Below are positions 18,637 through 31,341 of a stretch of 64,000 bases of DNA, piece by piece. The DNA lies in assembly GCF_013408665.1 (NCBI RefSeq), contig NZ_JACCCL010000004.1:1-64000 (forward strand), read 5' to 3'. Numbering within the stretch: the first letter of the stretch is position 1; each line of letters opens with the position of its first letter. The translations under genes and the position numbers were made by a program. This stretch comes from Sporosarcina sp. JAI121 (GTDB taxonomy: Bacteria > Bacillota > Bacilli > Bacillales_A > Planococcaceae). Under the pieces are notes generated by a model that ran no database searches, was not told the DNA's origin, and saw only the letters and a list, made by a program, of their open reading frames with translations.

Positions 18637-20874
18637 ATGAATAAAATAGCAGAAGATTTACTTACAGGGATGAATCCGGAACAAGCCCGCGCAGTGAAGA
18701 AGACGGAAGGTGCGCTTCTTATAATGGCAGGTGCCGGCTCCGGAAAAACACGAGTCCTGACACATCGGATTGCCTATCTTGTCGTTGAGAAAAACATTTA
18801 CCCTTCCAATATTCTGGCGATCACTTTTACGAACAAAGCAGCCCGTGAAATGCGTGAACGTATCGATGGATTGCTTGGTGCCGGCACAGGTGAGCGGATG
18901 TGGGTTTCCACCTTCCACTCGATGTGTGTCCGGATTTTGCGACGCAATATTGACCGGATCGGTATTTCAACATCATTTTCAATTCTTGATTCGGCCGATC
19001 AATTGTCGGTCATTAAAAGCGTGTTGAAATCGTTGAACCTCGATGCGAAACAATATGAACCGCGCTCAATGCTGAATGCGATCAGCTCGGCAAAAAACGA
19101 ATGCATCGATGCTGAAACATTCCGCAGTCAAATCAACGCCCACAATCCGTACGAAAAAACGATTGCGGACGTCTACGATGGCTATGCAAAACGGCTGCGC
19201 CAAAACCAATCGCTCGATTTCGACGATCTGATAATGATGACGCTCGTCCTATTCGAACGAGTACCGGATGTCTTAGAATTTTATCAAAACAAATTTCAAT
19301 ATATTCATGTCGATGAGTATCAAGACACCAATAACGCCCAGTACAGACTTGTTAATATGCTGGCGGAAAAGTTTAAGAACTTATGTGTTGTCGGAGACTC
19401 CGATCAGTCCATCTACAGATGGCGCGGCGCAGATATCGGCAATATCCTGTCATTTGAAAAAGACTATAAAAATGCTGAAATGATCATGCTTGAGCAAAAC
19501 TATCGTTCGACGAAACGCATCCTGCAAGCGGCAAATGACGTCATAACAAATAACAAAAGCCGCTATGATAAAAAACTTCGCACAGATAATGATGAAGGCG
19601 AATCGATTTACGTGTACAAGGCGAGCGACGAAAAAGATGAATCTCAATTCGTCGTCGGTAAAATCGTTGAATTGAAAGAGCAGGAGAAATTGAAGCTCGA
19701 CCAGTTTGCGGTTTTATACCGTACGAACGCCCAGTCACGTGTTATTGAGGAATATCTTGTGAAATCGAATCTCGATTACACAATCGTCGGCGGCACGAAG
19801 TTCTATGAACGGAAAGAAATTAAGGACTTGCTTGCTTATTTGAAACTCATTTCCAACAATGATGATGATCTTGCGCTCGCCCGGATCATCAATGAACCAA
19901 AGCGCAGCATCGGTGCTACTTCATTCGATAAAATGGCACGCTTTGCAATTGATCATGATCGCTCGATTTTCGATGCCTTGCAAGAAGTTGACTTTATGGG
20001 AATTACGGCAAGGGCCGCAAACGAAGTCGCCAAGTTCCGCGACCTCATTACAGGATTCACACGAATGCAGGAATACCTGTCAGTAACCGAACTTGTGGAG
20101 CAAGTGCTCGATAAATCGGGCTACCGTGAAATGTTGAAGCGTGAAAAAACGATTGAATCGGAAAGCCGTCTGGAAAATATCGAAGAGTTCCTGTCCGTAA
20201 CGGAAGCTTTTGAAAAAAGGGCGGAAGAAGATACTGGCGACAAATCATTAGTCGCCTTCCTGACAGATCTTGCACTCATTGCGGACATCGATTCGCTTGA
20301 TAAAGAGGAGAACAAATCTACAGAGAAAATCGTTCTCATGACGATGCATGCAGCAAAAGGTCTTGAATTCCCCGTTGTCTTCATCATTGGAATGGAAGAA
20401 AACGTCTTCCCTCATTCCCGTTCGATGGGCGACGATGAAGAGATGGAGGAAGAAAGGCGTCTTGCCTATGTAGGCATCACACGAGCAGAGCAAAAACTCT
20501 ACCTTTCCTCCGCGTCATACCGAACTCTTTATGGCCGTGCAAGTTATAACAGCCCTTCGCGGTTCATCGCTGAAATTTCTGAAGATATTACGGAGACACT
20601 CTCGGAGAAATCCGGATTCTCCATCGGCGGCGGATCTGCTGGACGTAATGCTACGCCCGTTCGGTCAGCCGTCAAAAAGCCCGTATACAAAACTAGTGGC
20701 GGAGACAAGATGGGATGGAAGCCGGGCGACAAAGCAGTTCACAAAAAGTGGGGAACCGGTATGGTCGTCAGTGTGAAAGGGACAGGCGAGGAAGTGGAAT
20801 TGGACATTGCCTTTCCGGAACCGGTCGGCATCAAGCGGCTTCTTGCAGTATTCGCACCAATTGAAAAAGCATGA
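18637..20874 (+). CDS. pcrA: ATP-dependent DNA helicase PcrA (UvrD/Rep family)
   Basis: A superfamily 1A helicase of 745 residues, essential in Bacillus for resolving RecA filaments and replication conflicts. Motifs in order: [10 protein letters not shown] (Walker A, near 30), [17 protein letters not shown] (Walker B), [50 protein letters not shown] and [11 protein letters not shown]. The C-terminal tail ends in the Tudor-like [15 protein letters not shown] segment that binds RNA polymerase. AAAGGACGG precedes the ATG. All motifs are intact. Confidence 0.98.
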   Translation: MNKIAEDLLTGMNPEQARAVKKTEGALLIMAGAGSGKTRVLTHRIAYLVVEKNIYPSNILAITFTNKAAREMRERIDGLLGAGTGERMWVSTFHSMCVRILRRNIDRIGISTSFSILDSADQLSVIKSVLKSLNLDAKQYEPRSMLNAISSAKNECIDAETFRSQINAHNPYEKTIADVYDGYAKRLRQNQSLDFDDLIMMTLVLFERVPDVLEFYQNKFQYIHVDEYQDTNNAQYRLVNMLAEKFKNLCVVGDSDQSIYRWRGADIGNILSFEKDYKNAEMIMLEQNYRSTKRILQAANDVITNNKSRYDKKLRTDNDEGESIYVYKASDEKDESQFVVGKIVELKEQEKLKLDQFAVLYRTNAQSRVIEEYLVKSNLDYTIVGGTKFYERKEIKDLLAYLKLISNNDDDLALARIINEPKRSIGATSFDKMARFAIDHDRSIFDALQEVDFMGITARAANEVAKFRDLITGFTRMQEYLSVTELVEQVLDKSGYREMLKREKTIESESRLENIEEFLSVTEAFEKRAEEDTGDKSLVAFLTDLALIADIDSLDKEENKSTEKIVLMTMHAAKGLEFPVVFIIGMEENVFPHSRSMGDDEEMEEERRLAYVGITRAEQKLYLSSASYRTLYGRASYNSPSRFIAEISEDITETLSEKSGFSIGGGSAGRNATPVRSAVKKPVYKTSGGDKMGWKPGDKAVHKKWGTGMVVSVKGTGEEVELDIAFPEPVGIKRLLAVFAPIEKA

Positions 20875-21014
20875 TAAATAAGTTGAAGTATTGAAACCAT
20901 TGTATAAATTTAGCGAAGGCGCCTTTCAGAATCAGTTTTCTGACACCGGGTAGCCGCAGCGGTTCAATGGAATTCATCATGTCAACTTGTATATATGAAG
21001 GAGAGGAAAACTAG
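20875..21014. repeat. Short extragenic repeat between pcrA and ligA
   Basis: GTTGAAGTATTGAA, then TTTAGCGAAGGCGCCTTTC at 20910-20926, then hairpin-prone GC-rich sequence. The segment resembles 160-210 (GTTGAAGTTTTGAA and AGCGAAGGGGCCTTC). The motif GAAGGCGCCTTTC is a near-perfect palindrome. The ligA RBS GAAGGAGAGG lies at its end. Confidence 0.55.
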
Positions 21015-23027
<2,013 letters not shown>

Positions 23028-23032
23028 TTAGT

Positions 23033-24160
23033 ATGAAAAGATTATTTGTAATACCCGGACTCGCAACTATTCTTCTGCTAGGGGGATGCGTTCCCTCACT
23101 CGGAACAGAGAAAGAGGAAGTCATCCAGGAGAATGAAGAAAGCATCGAAGAGACTGTCATAATACCAGATGTACAATTGAAAGATGAATTTTACAAGACA
23201 CTTATTCCATTCAAGAAGAGTGCAAGCCGCGGTCTCATCGTCAGCAATCTATACACCAAGTACGATATGCAGGAAGCGGAAGAAGGACTATTACGCATCT
23301 CAACCCAGCACTTTGACCCTGAAAACCATTTCTTCCAAGAAGGGCAGCATATCGACAAGGAGACAGCACGTTCCTGGTTATCCAGAAGTTCAGCCGATAA
23401 AGCCGGTTTGAATCCGCCCATCAAGAAAGGCATGAGCGAGGATAAAGCCTCGGAAGAAGCGCCAAATTATTTGGCCCATATTGTCGAACAGAATTATCTT
23501 GTTATGACAGATGAAAACAAGGTCCGTCTCGCTGGGATTTCAGTTGGTCTTGCACTAAATTCCATCAGCTATTCAAGAAGTGGAAAACAGACCAAAATAC
23601 CGGATAATGTAATCGAACAGCAAGGTATGAAAGCGGCTGAAGAAATCGTGAAGCGACTACGCGCGCAGGAAGGGCTTGCGGATATTCCGATTGTTGTGGG
23701 ACTGTTTAAACAAGAAAGCCGCAACTCCATCGTGCCGGGCACATATTTTGCGAAAGCGGTCGCTGGAAAAGGGCAGTCGGCACCGGCAGGATGGAAAGAG
23801 GTTGTTGAAAAGTATGTGGTGTTCCCCGCGTCTTCAAGTACAGGGGAATATAGGGATATGAATACGACATTTGATAACTTCAAACAGGATATTGATGCGT
23901 ATTTTCCTAGTTTCGTGAACGTGATTGGGACAGGGTTTTATAAAGATGGCAATTTAAAATCACTGGAAATCGAAATGCCGATTCAGTTCTTTGGGACAAG
24001 TGAAATGATCGGTTTTACACAGTTTATGACGGGGCTCATCATTAAGTTTTTCCCGAATGTGCATACTGAAGTGAGTATAACGTCCGTCAACGGACCGGAA
24101 GCGCTAATTGTGAAAGAAGCCGGGGATGAAGAGCCGTTTGTTCATATTTATGGCTATTAA
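23033..24160 (+). CDS. camS: CamS family sex-pheromone-like lipoprotein (YerH)
   Basis: A lipoprotein of 375 residues with signal peptide MKRLFVIPGLATILLLGGC and a lipobox at LGGC. The mature protein has the CamS domain (YKTLIPFKKSASRGLIVSNLY, later PIVVGLFKQES and VPGTYFAKAV). In enterococci and staphylococci, processing of such lipoproteins releases pheromone peptides; the role in Bacillales is unknown. AAAAGGAG precedes the ATG. It directly follows ligA, as in B. subtilis (yerH). Confidence 0.93.
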   Translation: MKRLFVIPGLATILLLGGCVPSLGTEKEEVIQENEESIEETVIIPDVQLKDEFYKTLIPFKKSASRGLIVSNLYTKYDMQEAEEGLLRISTQHFDPENHFFQEGQHIDKETARSWLSRSSADKAGLNPPIKKGMSEDKASEEAPNYLAHIVEQNYLVMTDENKVRLAGISVGLALNSISYSRSGKQTKIPDNVIEQQGMKAAEEIVKRLRAQEGLADIPIVVGLFKQESRNSIVPGTYFAKAVAGKGQSAPAGWKEVVEKYVVFPASSSTGEYRDMNTTFDNFKQDIDAYFPSFVNVIGTGFYKDGNLKSLEIEMPIQFFGTSEMIGFTQFMTGLIIKFFPNVHTEVSITSVNGPEALIVKEAGDEEPFVHIYGY

Positions 24161-24235
24161 ACACGCCATAACTTTTCATCATTATAGGAAGATGATATGA
24201 TTAATCGTACAATTCAAAGATGAGGAGGAGAAAAA

Positions 24236-24523
24236 ATGACACAACTGACGATAAATGAAGTAAAACGTCATGCTGGTCTTGCAAGACTTGCTATGACGGA
24301 CGCTGAGGCCGAAATGTTCGCCGGTCAACTTGATGACATCATCGGGTTTGCCAATGTACTCCAAGAAGTGGACACGGACCAGATTGCTCCGATGACACAC
24401 CCACTGCCGCTATACAATGTATTGCGTAAAGATATTCCAACAGACGCGCTTGACAGGGAAGAAATGTTGGAGAGCGTGAAAGAACACGAAGCAGGACAAA
24501 TCAAAGTGCCGACTATCATTTGA
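24236..24523 (+). CDS. gatC: Asp-tRNA(Asn)/Glu-tRNA(Gln) amidotransferase subunit C
   Basis: A 95-residue stabilising subunit of the GatCAB amidotransferase, which converts Glu-tRNA(Gln) and Asp-tRNA(Asn). The family pattern VKRHAGLARLAMTDAEAE and the C-terminal DREEMLESVKEHEAGQIKVPTII are clear. GAGGAGGAG precedes the ATG. First gene of gatC-gatA-gatB, with 25 bp to gatA. Confidence 0.96.
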   Translation: MTQLTINEVKRHAGLARLAMTDAEAEMFAGQLDDIIGFANVLQEVDTDQIAPMTHPLPLYNVLRKDIPTDALDREEMLESVKEHEAGQIKVPTII

Positions 24524-24548
24524 TGAATGGATTTAAGGAGGAAGAAAA

Positions 24549-26012
24549 ATGACGTTATTTGAAAAGACGGCAACAGAGCTTCAGTCGCTATTACATAATC
24601 GGGAAATATCTGTCAAAGAACTGACAGAAGAGTCACTAGCCCGCATTGAAAAGATGGATGGAAAAGTACAAGCTTTCCTTTCAACAAATGGAGAACAGGC
24701 ACTTGCTAAAGCGGAAGAGTTGGACAAGCAGCCATTGGAAGGACGCGGACCTCTATTCGGGTTACCGATCGGATTGAAAGATAACATTGTCACAAAAGGG
24801 ATCGTCACGACGGCTGCAAGTAAGATGCTCGAAGATTTCGTTCCCGTCTATGATGCGACAGTTGTTGATAAAATCAACGAAGCTGGACTGGTGACAATCG
24901 GGAAACTGAACATGGACGAATTTGGGATGGGATCGACGACAGAGAGGTCTGCGTTCCAAACAACACATAATCCATGGAATCTCGACTATGTTCCAGGCGG
25001 CTCGTCAGGTGGTTCTGCAGCAGCGGTGGCAGCTGGAGAAGTGGCATTCGCACTTGGTTCAGATACAGGCGGTTCTGTCCGCCAGCCTGCAGCGTTTTGC
25101 GGAGTTGTCGGCATGAAGCCGACATACGGCCGCGTATCACGCTCAGGTCTTGTTGCATTCGCGTCCTCGATGGATCAAATCGGTCCGATTACACGCAATG
25201 TTGAAGACAATGCTTTGCTCCTTAGTGCGATTGCAGGCTTAGATCCAAAAGATTCATCCACATCGCCGCAGGCAGTGCCTGATTTCAGAGCCGCGCTCAC
25301 GGGCGACATTAAAGGTCTGAAAATCGGTGTACCGGCTGAGTATTTAGGGGAAGGCATATCTCCGGAAGCGAGAAATGCAGTGATGGAAGCATTGAAAGTT
25401 CTTGAATCACTCGGTGCTGAATGGGAAGAAGTTTCACTTCCGCACTCGAAGTATGCTTCACCTGTGTACTATGCAATATCTTCATCTGAAGCATCATCGA
25501 ACCTTGCGCGTTTTGACGGCATTCGCTACGGTTATCGTGCTGAAGGTGTCAAAAATCTAGAAGAGCTATATTCACGTTCCCGGTCCGAAGGTTTCGGAGA
25601 TGAAGTGAAAAAACGTATTTTGTTCGGTATGTATACGCTGGGAGCGGCTCATCACGAAGATTTATATGTGAAATCACAAAAAGTACGTACACTAATTGCA
25701 CAAGACTTTGCAACTCTTTTTGAAAAATACGATGTAATCATCGGACCATCTTCTGCAACAACAGCTTATAAAATCGGCGGGAAAATTCACGATCCGTTGG
25801 CGTTGTATGCAAACGATGTATTAACTGTTCCGATTAACCTTGCAGGTATACCTGCGATTTCAGTTCCATGCGGATTTTCGGACGGGCTTCCTCTAGGACT
25901 TCAAATCATCGGGAAACATTACGATGAAGCGACACTGTATAAAGTGGCGCATGCTTATGAACAAGCGACTGATTTCCATACACAGACTCCAGTCATATGG
26001 GAGGGGAAATAA
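24549..26012 (+). CDS. gatA: GatCAB glutaminase subunit A
   Basis: The amidase-signature glutaminase of GatCAB, 487 residues. The Ser-cisSer-Lys triad is complete: the lysine in [14 protein letters not shown], and the serines in [15 protein letters not shown] and [24 protein letters not shown] precedes the ATG. It is followed after two bases by gatB. This intact glutaminase contrasts with the altered PurQ and shows that the organism still uses glutamine as an amide donor for tRNA amidation. Confidence 0.97.
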   Translation: MTLFEKTATELQSLLHNREISVKELTEESLARIEKMDGKVQAFLSTNGEQALAKAEELDKQPLEGRGPLFGLPIGLKDNIVTKGIVTTAASKMLEDFVPVYDATVVDKINEAGLVTIGKLNMDEFGMGSTTERSAFQTTHNPWNLDYVPGGSSGGSAAAVAAGEVAFALGSDTGGSVRQPAAFCGVVGMKPTYGRVSRSGLVAFASSMDQIGPITRNVEDNALLLSAIAGLDPKDSSTSPQAVPDFRAALTGDIKGLKIGVPAEYLGEGISPEARNAVMEALKVLESLGAEWEEVSLPHSKYASPVYYAISSSEASSNLARFDGIRYGYRAEGVKNLEELYSRSRSEGFGDEVKKRILFGMYTLGAAHHEDLYVKSQKVRTLIAQDFATLFEKYDVIIGPSSATTAYKIGGKIHDPLALYANDVLTVPINLAGIPAISVPCGFSDGLPLGLQIIGKHYDEATLYKVAHAYEQATDFHTQTPVIWEGK

Positions 26013-26014
26013 TA

Positions 26015-27445
26015 ATGAACTTCGAAACAGTAGTCGGACTTGAAGTCCACGTTGAACTTAAAACCGATTCAAAAATCATGTCACCGGCCCATGCCCATTT
26101 CGGTGCCGAGCCAAACATGAACATCCACGTTATCGACTTGGCTTATCCAGGTGTGTTACCGGTGATGAACGAACGCGCGGTTGATTTCGGTATGAAAGCT
26201 GCAATGGCTCTTAACTGTGAAATTGCGCCAGTCACTAATTTCGACCGCAAGCATTACTTCTATCCCGATAATCCGAAAGCGTACCAAATTTCCCAAGATG
26301 ACCGGCCAATCGGTGCAAACGGCTGGGTCGAAATCGAAGTTGAAGGCAAGAAGAAAAAAATTCGTATTGAACGCGTCCACCTTGAGGAAGATGCGGGGAA
26401 ATTGACACATACCGATGAAGGGCATTCACTTGTCGACTTGAACAGACAAGGGACACCACTTATTGAAATTGTGACAGAAGCGGATGTCCGGTCTCCGGAA
26501 GAAGCCTATGCATTCCTTGAAAAGCTGAAAGCAATTATTCAATATACAGGTGTTTCCGACGTTCGCATGGAAGAAGGATCCCTCCGTTGTGATGCTAATA
26601 TTTCCATCCGTCCGTTCGGACAAGAGCAATTCGGCACGAAAACCGAATTGAAGAACTTGAACTCATTCAACTTCGTTCGCAGAGGAATTGCATATGAAGT
26701 GGAACGTCAAGAAAAAGTTTTGTTATCCGGCGGAAAAATTGATCAGGAAACACGTCGTTACGATGAAGCAACAGGTAAAACTCTTCTTATGCGTGTGAAA
26801 GGTCCGGCGAATGATTATCGCTTTATCCCTGAACCCGACCTGACAGATATTCATATCGATGAAGCATGGATTGAACGGGTCCGTGCTGAAATACCTGAAC
26901 TGCCCGACGCTCGTAAAGAACGTTATATAAATGAGCTCGATCTACCTGTTTACGATGCAATGGTTTTAACATTGACAAAAGATATGTCCGATTTCTTCGA
27001 GGCAACAGTTGCGGCCGGAGCGGATGCGAAGCTTGCTTCCAACTGGCTCATGGGTGAGGTTTCCGGCTATCTGAATGCAGAGTCGAAAGAACTTGATGCT
27101 ACGGCATTAACGCCTGAAGGGCTTGCAAGCATGATTAAGCTGATAGCAGATGGAACGATTTCGTCCAAGATTGCGAAAAAAGTATTCAAGGAATTAATCG
27201 AAAACGGTGGAGACGCAGCTGTCATCGTCAAAGAAAAAGGACTTGTCCAAATTTCCGACGAAGGCACGCTCCGTACAATCGTCACAGAAACACTGGATGC
27301 AAATGAACAATCGATCGAGGACTATAAAAACGGGAAAGAGCGTGCGGTTGGCTTCCTCGTTGGTCAAATTATGAAAGCGACGAAAGGGCAAGCAAACCCG
27401 CCTCTTGTCAATAAAATCCTTCTCGAGGAAATCGCGAAGCGATAA
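26015..27445 (+). CDS. gatB: GatCAB subunit B
   Basis: The tRNA-binding kinase and transamidase subunit, 476 residues. Landmarks: [14 protein letters not shown] at the start, [44 protein letters not shown] and the C-terminal YqeY-like helical domain. ATG 26015 has GGGAGGGG at the correct distance; the in-frame upstream ATG at 25997 overlaps gatA and has no RBS. The gene ends in a strong terminator. Confidence 0.97.
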   Translation: MNFETVVGLEVHVELKTDSKIMSPAHAHFGAEPNMNIHVIDLAYPGVLPVMNERAVDFGMKAAMALNCEIAPVTNFDRKHYFYPDNPKAYQISQDDRPIGANGWVEIEVEGKKKKIRIERVHLEEDAGKLTHTDEGHSLVDLNRQGTPLIEIVTEADVRSPEEAYAFLEKLKAIIQYTGVSDVRMEEGSLRCDANISIRPFGQEQFGTKTELKNLNSFNFVRRGIAYEVERQEKVLLSGGKIDQETRRYDEATGKTLLMRVKGPANDYRFIPEPDLTDIHIDEAWIERVRAEIPELPDARKERYINELDLPVYDAMVLTLTKDMSDFFEATVAAGADAKLASNWLMGEVSGYLNAESKELDATALTPEGLASMIKLIADGTISSKIAKKVFKELIENGGDAAVIVKEKGLVQISDEGTLRTIVTETLDANEQSIEDYKNGKERAVGFLVGQIMKATKGQANPPLVNKILLEEIAKR

Positions 27446-27450
27446 AAAGG

Positions 27451-27499
27451 AGACGCTCTGTCAAGGACGATAACAAGTCTCGCGACAGGGCGTCTTTTT
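27451..27499 (+). terminator. Terminator of gatCAB
   Basis: AGACGCTCTGTC pairs with GACAGGGCGTCT across a 20-base loop, then T5. It lies directly after the gatB stop. Confidence 0.9.
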
Positions 27500-27559
27500 C
27501 TAATCTCGTAATTTGATTCGTGAGAAGGGACGACGTACAATTAAAGAAAAGGAGTGTGG

Positions 27560-28135
27560 ATGATTTTGAAAACGGAAAAAGACTATTTTGATGAAGCCAT
27601 TTCACTCGAACAATATATGGACAAGATGGAAAAGAATAAAGAAGAAAGCATCCGTATTTATGAACAATTTGAAGTGCCAGCGGACGATGAATTCATCGAA
27701 CTGTTGAAGGAAAAGAAGCCGGATATCCTGGTCATTACGGAAGATTGGTGCGGAGACGCAATGATGAACAATCCAGTTCTGCGGAGAATCGCGGAAGCTG
27801 CGAATCTTGACGTCCGTACAGCATATCGGGATGCAGATACAGATTTGATCGACAAACATCTCACAAATGGAGGAAGATCGATTCCCGTTTATTTGCTGCT
27901 AGACGAAAACGGGGAAGTCGAAGCAAAATGGGGACCACGGGCGGCTTCTATCCAGGAATACGTTCTGGGACTGCGTAAAGACTTGCCAGCGGCGGATGCA
28001 CCGGGATACAAAGAGAAACAAAAGGAATTCATTGAAAGGATTACAGCAGAATATACTTCTAAGCCGGAACTTTGGCTAACGGTGTACGATGACATCCGTA
28101 AAACATTCCTTCCGGTATTGCAGAAACAATCATGA
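27560..28135 (+). CDS. Thioredoxin-like family protein
   Basis: A 191-residue cytosolic protein with a thioredoxin fold of the Thioredoxin_9 type. The active-site region is EDWCGDAMMN near residue 67, with a single cysteine where classical thioredoxins have CxxC; this single-Cys form fits the family as I know it. A cis-proline equivalent lies in RSIPVYLLLD. ATG 27560 is preferred to GTG 27554 because AAAGGAG ends at 27553. The role is unknown; it could be a thiol or bacillithiol-linked protein. Confidence 0.85.
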   Translation: MILKTEKDYFDEAISLEQYMDKMEKNKEESIRIYEQFEVPADDEFIELLKEKKPDILVITEDWCGDAMMNNPVLRRIAEAANLDVRTAYRDADTDLIDKHLTNGGRSIPVYLLLDENGEVEAKWGPRAASIQEYVLGLRKDLPAADAPGYKEKQKEFIERITAEYTSKPELWLTVYDDIRKTFLPVLQKQS

Positions 28136-28257
28136 GCGCGTAAAACATCTTAGATTCTAGAGGTATATGCAACCAGCCAGGCTGATGTTGCGTCTAATTA
28201 ACGGAACAATTTTGAAACTCAACACAAAAACATATGTACGAATAGAGGGAATTTCGG

Positions 28258-29193
28258 TTGAAACGAGCAAGAATCATATATAATCCGACGTCGGGACGGG
28301 AAGCATTTCGTAAACATCTCGGTGAAGTTCTTGAGAAACTTGAAATAGCTGGTTATGAAACATCTTGCCACGCAACAACACGTGAAGGGGATGCGACAGA
28401 AGCGGCTAAACGTGCCGTGGAATCCGGTTTTGACCTGATAATCGCTTCTGGCGGAGATGGCACGCTGAACGAAGTGATCGGGGGCGTAAGTCTATTCGAG
28501 CAACGCCCTAAAGTCGGACTTATTCCGACAGGGACGACGAATGACTTTGCACGTGCACTGCGTATTCCTCGTGATATTAATGAAGCGGTGGATATTATTA
28601 TCCGCGGAGAAACGATACCTGTCGATGTCGGTTTGATGAACGACCGCCATTTCATTAATATTGCAGGAGGCGGCAGGCTGACAGAATTGACGTATGATGT
28701 ACCGAGTAAGTTGAAAACGGTACTTGGGCAACTCGCTTATTATTTAAAGGGCATTGAAATGTTACCATCCATTCACTCCACCCATCTTAAGATAGAATAT
28801 GACGGCGAAGTGTTTGAAGATGAAGCGATGATGTTCCTTGTAGGGTTGACGAATTCAGTCGGTGGCTTTGAAAAGCTTGCTCCGGATTCGAGCATCAATG
28901 ACGGTAAATTCACGCTGCTCATTCTGAAGAAATGCAATATTGCGGAATTCATCCGGGTTGTTTCACTCGCACTTAGAGGTGAGCATCTTGACGACCCGCT
29001 TGTCATTTCCACCAAAGCGGAAAAGATCAAAGTGACATCAACTGAAAAGGTCCTGCTGAACCTGGATGGTGAATACGGCGGCGTATTGCCGGCAACGTTC
29101 GAAAATCTATACAGGCATATCGAAATGTTTGCACCTGTGGATGAATTACGGAAAGAGGATCGGATAGGTTTGACGGATTCTTCTGAAAGGTAA
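28258..29193 (+). CDS. dgkB: Diacylglycerol kinase DgkB
   Basis: A lipid kinase that phosphorylates diacylglycerol so it can re-enter phospholipid synthesis, peripheral to the membrane. 311 residues with the DAGK catalytic domain: RIIYNPTSGREAF at the N-terminus, ASGGDGTLNEVIGG near 62-75 (nucleotide-binding GGDGT), and GLIPTGTTNDFARAL near 90. A C-terminal domain has LNLDGEYGG. The start is TTG 28258 behind GAGGGAA. The position after gatB matches B. subtilis dgkB (yerQ). Confidence 0.95.
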   Translation: MKRARIIYNPTSGREAFRKHLGEVLEKLEIAGYETSCHATTREGDATEAAKRAVESGFDLIIASGGDGTLNEVIGGVSLFEQRPKVGLIPTGTTNDFARALRIPRDINEAVDIIIRGETIPVDVGLMNDRHFINIAGGGRLTELTYDVPSKLKTVLGQLAYYLKGIEMLPSIHSTHLKIEYDGEVFEDEAMMFLVGLTNSVGGFEKLAPDSSINDGKFTLLILKKCNIAEFIRVVSLALRGEHLDDPLVISTKAEKIKVTSTEKVLLNLDGEYGGVLPATFENLYRHIEMFAPVDELRKEDRIGLTDSSER

Positions 29194-29230
29194 TTCCGAG
29201 TTGGGATTAAGTATTTAACAGATTGGACAA

Positions 29231-29279
29231 AATAAGCTGTAAGGATGCTGAATCTGGACATCCTTACAGCTTATTTTTT
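29231..29279. terminator. Bidirectional terminator between dgkB and Nudix gene
   Basis: TAAGCTGTAAGGATG pairs with CATCCTTACAGCTTA across a short loop, with T6 on the plus strand and a run of T on the minus strand as well. It serves the two convergent genes. Confidence 0.9.
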
Positions 29280-29706
29280 AAATGAATTCGATTGCTTGGT
29301 CTTGGTTGGCAGCAAGTTCCGGCAGTTTATCGACCGGAATCCAGCGATGGCAGAACGTCATGCCGTTGTCTTGTCCATCGCTTTTCACGTGATGTTCCCA
29401 TCTGTCATGTTCTCTACCGATGAATGCGAGATGGAATATATTGCGTTCATACACGACCCCCCTATTGGCGGGGAAATAGTTTGTCTTATTCACTTTTCCC
29501 TTCAACTCAAGTTCTTCACGTCGAATGCCTGTTTCTTCTTCAATTTCACGGTATAAGGCATCGATGAGTAGCTCGTCATCTTCGATTGTACCGCCGGGAA
29601 CTTGCAAACCGGCATCCGGATTGTCCTTATGCTCGAACACAAGGATTTCACGTTTAGCATCTTCTCCTTTTGTAATATAAGCTAATACCTTTCTTTTCAA
29701 TTCCAT
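29278..29706 (-). CDS. Nudix hydrolase
   Basis: A 142-residue Nudix-fold protein. The Nudix box is complete: GGTIEDDELLIDALYREIEEETGI, with glycine, the REIEEE core and TGI at the family spacing (about residues 40-63). It hydrolyses a nucleoside diphosphate linked to another group; the substrate is unknown. ATG 29706 sits six bases after GAGGTG. A longer form would start at GTG 29715 inside that site. Monocistronic, convergent to dgkB. Confidence 0.9.
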   Translation of the reverse strand: MELKRKVLAYITKGEDAKREILVFEHKDNPDAGLQVPGGTIEDDELLIDALYREIEEETGIRREELELKGKVNKTNYFPANRGVVYERNIFHLAFIGREHDRWEHHVKSDGQDNGMTFCHRWIPVDKLPELAANQDQAIEFI

Positions 29707-29884
29707 TGTGCTCACCTCACTTTAGTTTAGTTTATTAATAATACATAAAATTCAAATTGTTTGCAAGTGGTTACTTTACTACTATTCACAAATAGTTCAT
29801 GTAAATCGTATAGAATCGTAACTATTGGATGGTATTGAGGGTATAGAATAGAATCATGATGTTTTATGAAAGGACGTGCTGCAA

Positions 29885-29980
29885 TTGTATAAAATACATG
29901 AAAAACGTCTAATGTGGCTTGCATTCATTATTGCAGGAATTATGCTATTATCAATCGTTGGCAAAATTTTCGGAAGCTAA
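29885..29980 (+). CDS. Small single-span membrane protein upstream of cydA
   Basis: A 31-residue ORF from TTG 29885, with AAAGGA about 12 bases upstream. It is charged at the N-terminus (KIHEKR) and then has one hydrophobic segment, LAFIIAGIMLLSIVGKIF. It ends 14 bp before the cydA ATG and its stop overlaps the cydA Shine-Dalgarno site AAAGGAGG, so translation may be coupled. By size, topology and position it could be a small oxidase subunit or assembly factor, but I recognise no named family. Confidence 0.6.
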   Translation: MYKIHEKRLMWLAFIIAGIMLLSIVGKIFGS

Positions 29981-29994
29981 AGGAGGGCACGAGG

Positions 29995-31341
29995 ATGGGT
30001 AATGAAGAAGCAGTCTTTTTCTCACGGGTTTTGACTGAAACAACCTTATCATTTCACATTATTTACGCTACAATCGGCGTCGGCGTTCCGCTGATGATCA
30101 TGATTGCACAATGGGTCGGTATAAAGAAAAATGATGAACACTATATTTTACTTGCAAGACGATGGGCACGCGGTTTCATCATTACAGTTGCAGTAGGTGT
30201 CGTAACGGGAACCGCAATCGGTTTACAGCTTTCCCTGTTATGGCCGAATTTCATGGAGCTTGCCGGAAATGTCATTGCTCTACCGCTATTCATGGAAACC
30301 TTTGCATTCTTTTTTGAAGCGATATTCCTTGGTATTTACTTATATACATGGGACCGATTTGAAAATCAGAAGAAGCATTTCCTTTTACTCATTCCAGTAG
30401 CGATCGGAGCATCCTTCTCCGCAGTGTTCATTACAATCGTCAATGCATTTATGAATGCACCGCGGGGGTTTGATATCGCTAATGGCGAACTAATTAACAT
30501 CAATCCGCTTCTCGCGATGTTCAATCCTGCGATGCCGACGAAAGTGGCTCACGTTGTCGTCACGGCATATATGACGGCTGCGTTTGTGCTTGCAGCGATT
30601 GCAGCATTCCGACTGTTGAAAGGATCGAATCACATATACCATAAAAAAGCGCTTTATCTTACGATGAAAGTCGGTCTTGTCTTTGCAATTGCAGCCGCGA
30701 TCATCGGTGATTTCTCAGGGAAATACTTGGCGGAGTACCAGCCTGAAAAACTAGCTGCCGCGGAATGGCATCTGGAGACAAGTGAAAATGCACCACTTAT
30801 CATGTACGGAATACTAAAGGATGGAGAAGTGAAGTATGCCATCGAGATCCCGTTTGCACTGTCATTTCTTGCACATAGCAGTTTTACGCAGGAAGTGATT
30901 GGGCTGGATCAATTCCCGGAGGATGAAATCCCACCCCTATACATTCATTATCTATTCGATATCATGATAACGATAGGAGTATGGATGATCCTTCTTTCAG
31001 CAGTGTTCTGGATCGGCATGAAGCGTAGCTGGAAAATGGTTTCTACAAAATGGTTCCGCTGGCTGATCGTACTTGGCGGTCCGTTATCAATGATAGCGAT
31101 TGAAGCAGGCTGGTGGCTTGCTGAAGTCGGAAGACAGCCGTGGATTCTAAGGGGTCTTATGCGAACGCAGGACGCAGCCACAACGAGCGGACATGTGGAC
31201 ACGATGCTTATCCTATTCTGTCTGCTGTATCTTGTACTCGGCATCGGAAGTATCGTCGTACTCAGGAAAATGTTCCGCAACAATCCGGTAGAGCGAGAAA
31301 TTGAGGATCGGGATTCGGAGAAAGGCGGCGATCTGCTATGA
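29995..31341 (+). CDS. cydA: Cytochrome bd ubiquinol oxidase subunit I (YthA/CydA type)
   Basis: Haem-binding subunit of a bd-type terminal oxidase, 448 residues, about nine membrane segments. Expected haem ligands are visible: the N-terminal histidine in LSFHIIYATIG (near 19) and a histidine in TKVAHVVVTAYM (near 186). The quinol-loop region WHLETSENAPL is short, as in the Bacillota YthA type, and a GRQPWILRG motif follows. AAAGGAGG precedes ATG 29995. It overlaps cydB by four bases. The enzyme oxidises quinol and reduces oxygen without proton pumping. Confidence 0.95.
   Translation: MGNEEAVFFSRVLTETTLSFHIIYATIGVGVPLMIMIAQWVGIKKNDEHYILLARRWARGFIITVAVGVVTGTAIGLQLSLLWPNFMELAGNVIALPLFMETFAFFFEAIFLGIYLYTWDRFENQKKHFLLLIPVAIGASFSAVFITIVNAFMNAPRGFDIANGELININPLLAMFNPAMPTKVAHVVVTAYMTAAFVLAAIAAFRLLKGSNHIYHKKALYLTMKVGLVFAIAAAIIGDFSGKYLAEYQPEKLAAAEWHLETSENAPLIMYGILKDGEVKYAIEIPFALSFLAHSSFTQEVIGLDQFPEDEIPPLYIHYLFDIMITIGVWMILLSAVFWIGMKRSWKMVSTKWFRWLIVLGGPLSMIAIEAGWWLAEVGRQPWILRGLMRTQDAATTSGHVDTMLILFCLLYLVLGIGSIVVLRKMFRNNPVEREIEDRDSEKGGDLL

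Noticed and set aside
27740..27780. Missing second cysteine in the thioredoxin-like protein
   Set aside because: The WCGDAMMN form is, as far as I know, usual for this Thioredoxin_9 type, so it is not a defect.
29760..29830. Rex operator before the cyd operon
   Set aside because: ATTCACAAATAG gives only a half-site of the TTGTGAA-N6-TTCACAA consensus; not enough to call.
29727..29924. Minus-strand frame of 65 codons upstream of cydA
   Set aside because: It has no RBS and overlaps the cyd promoter region and the small plus-strand ORF; its content is not protein-like.
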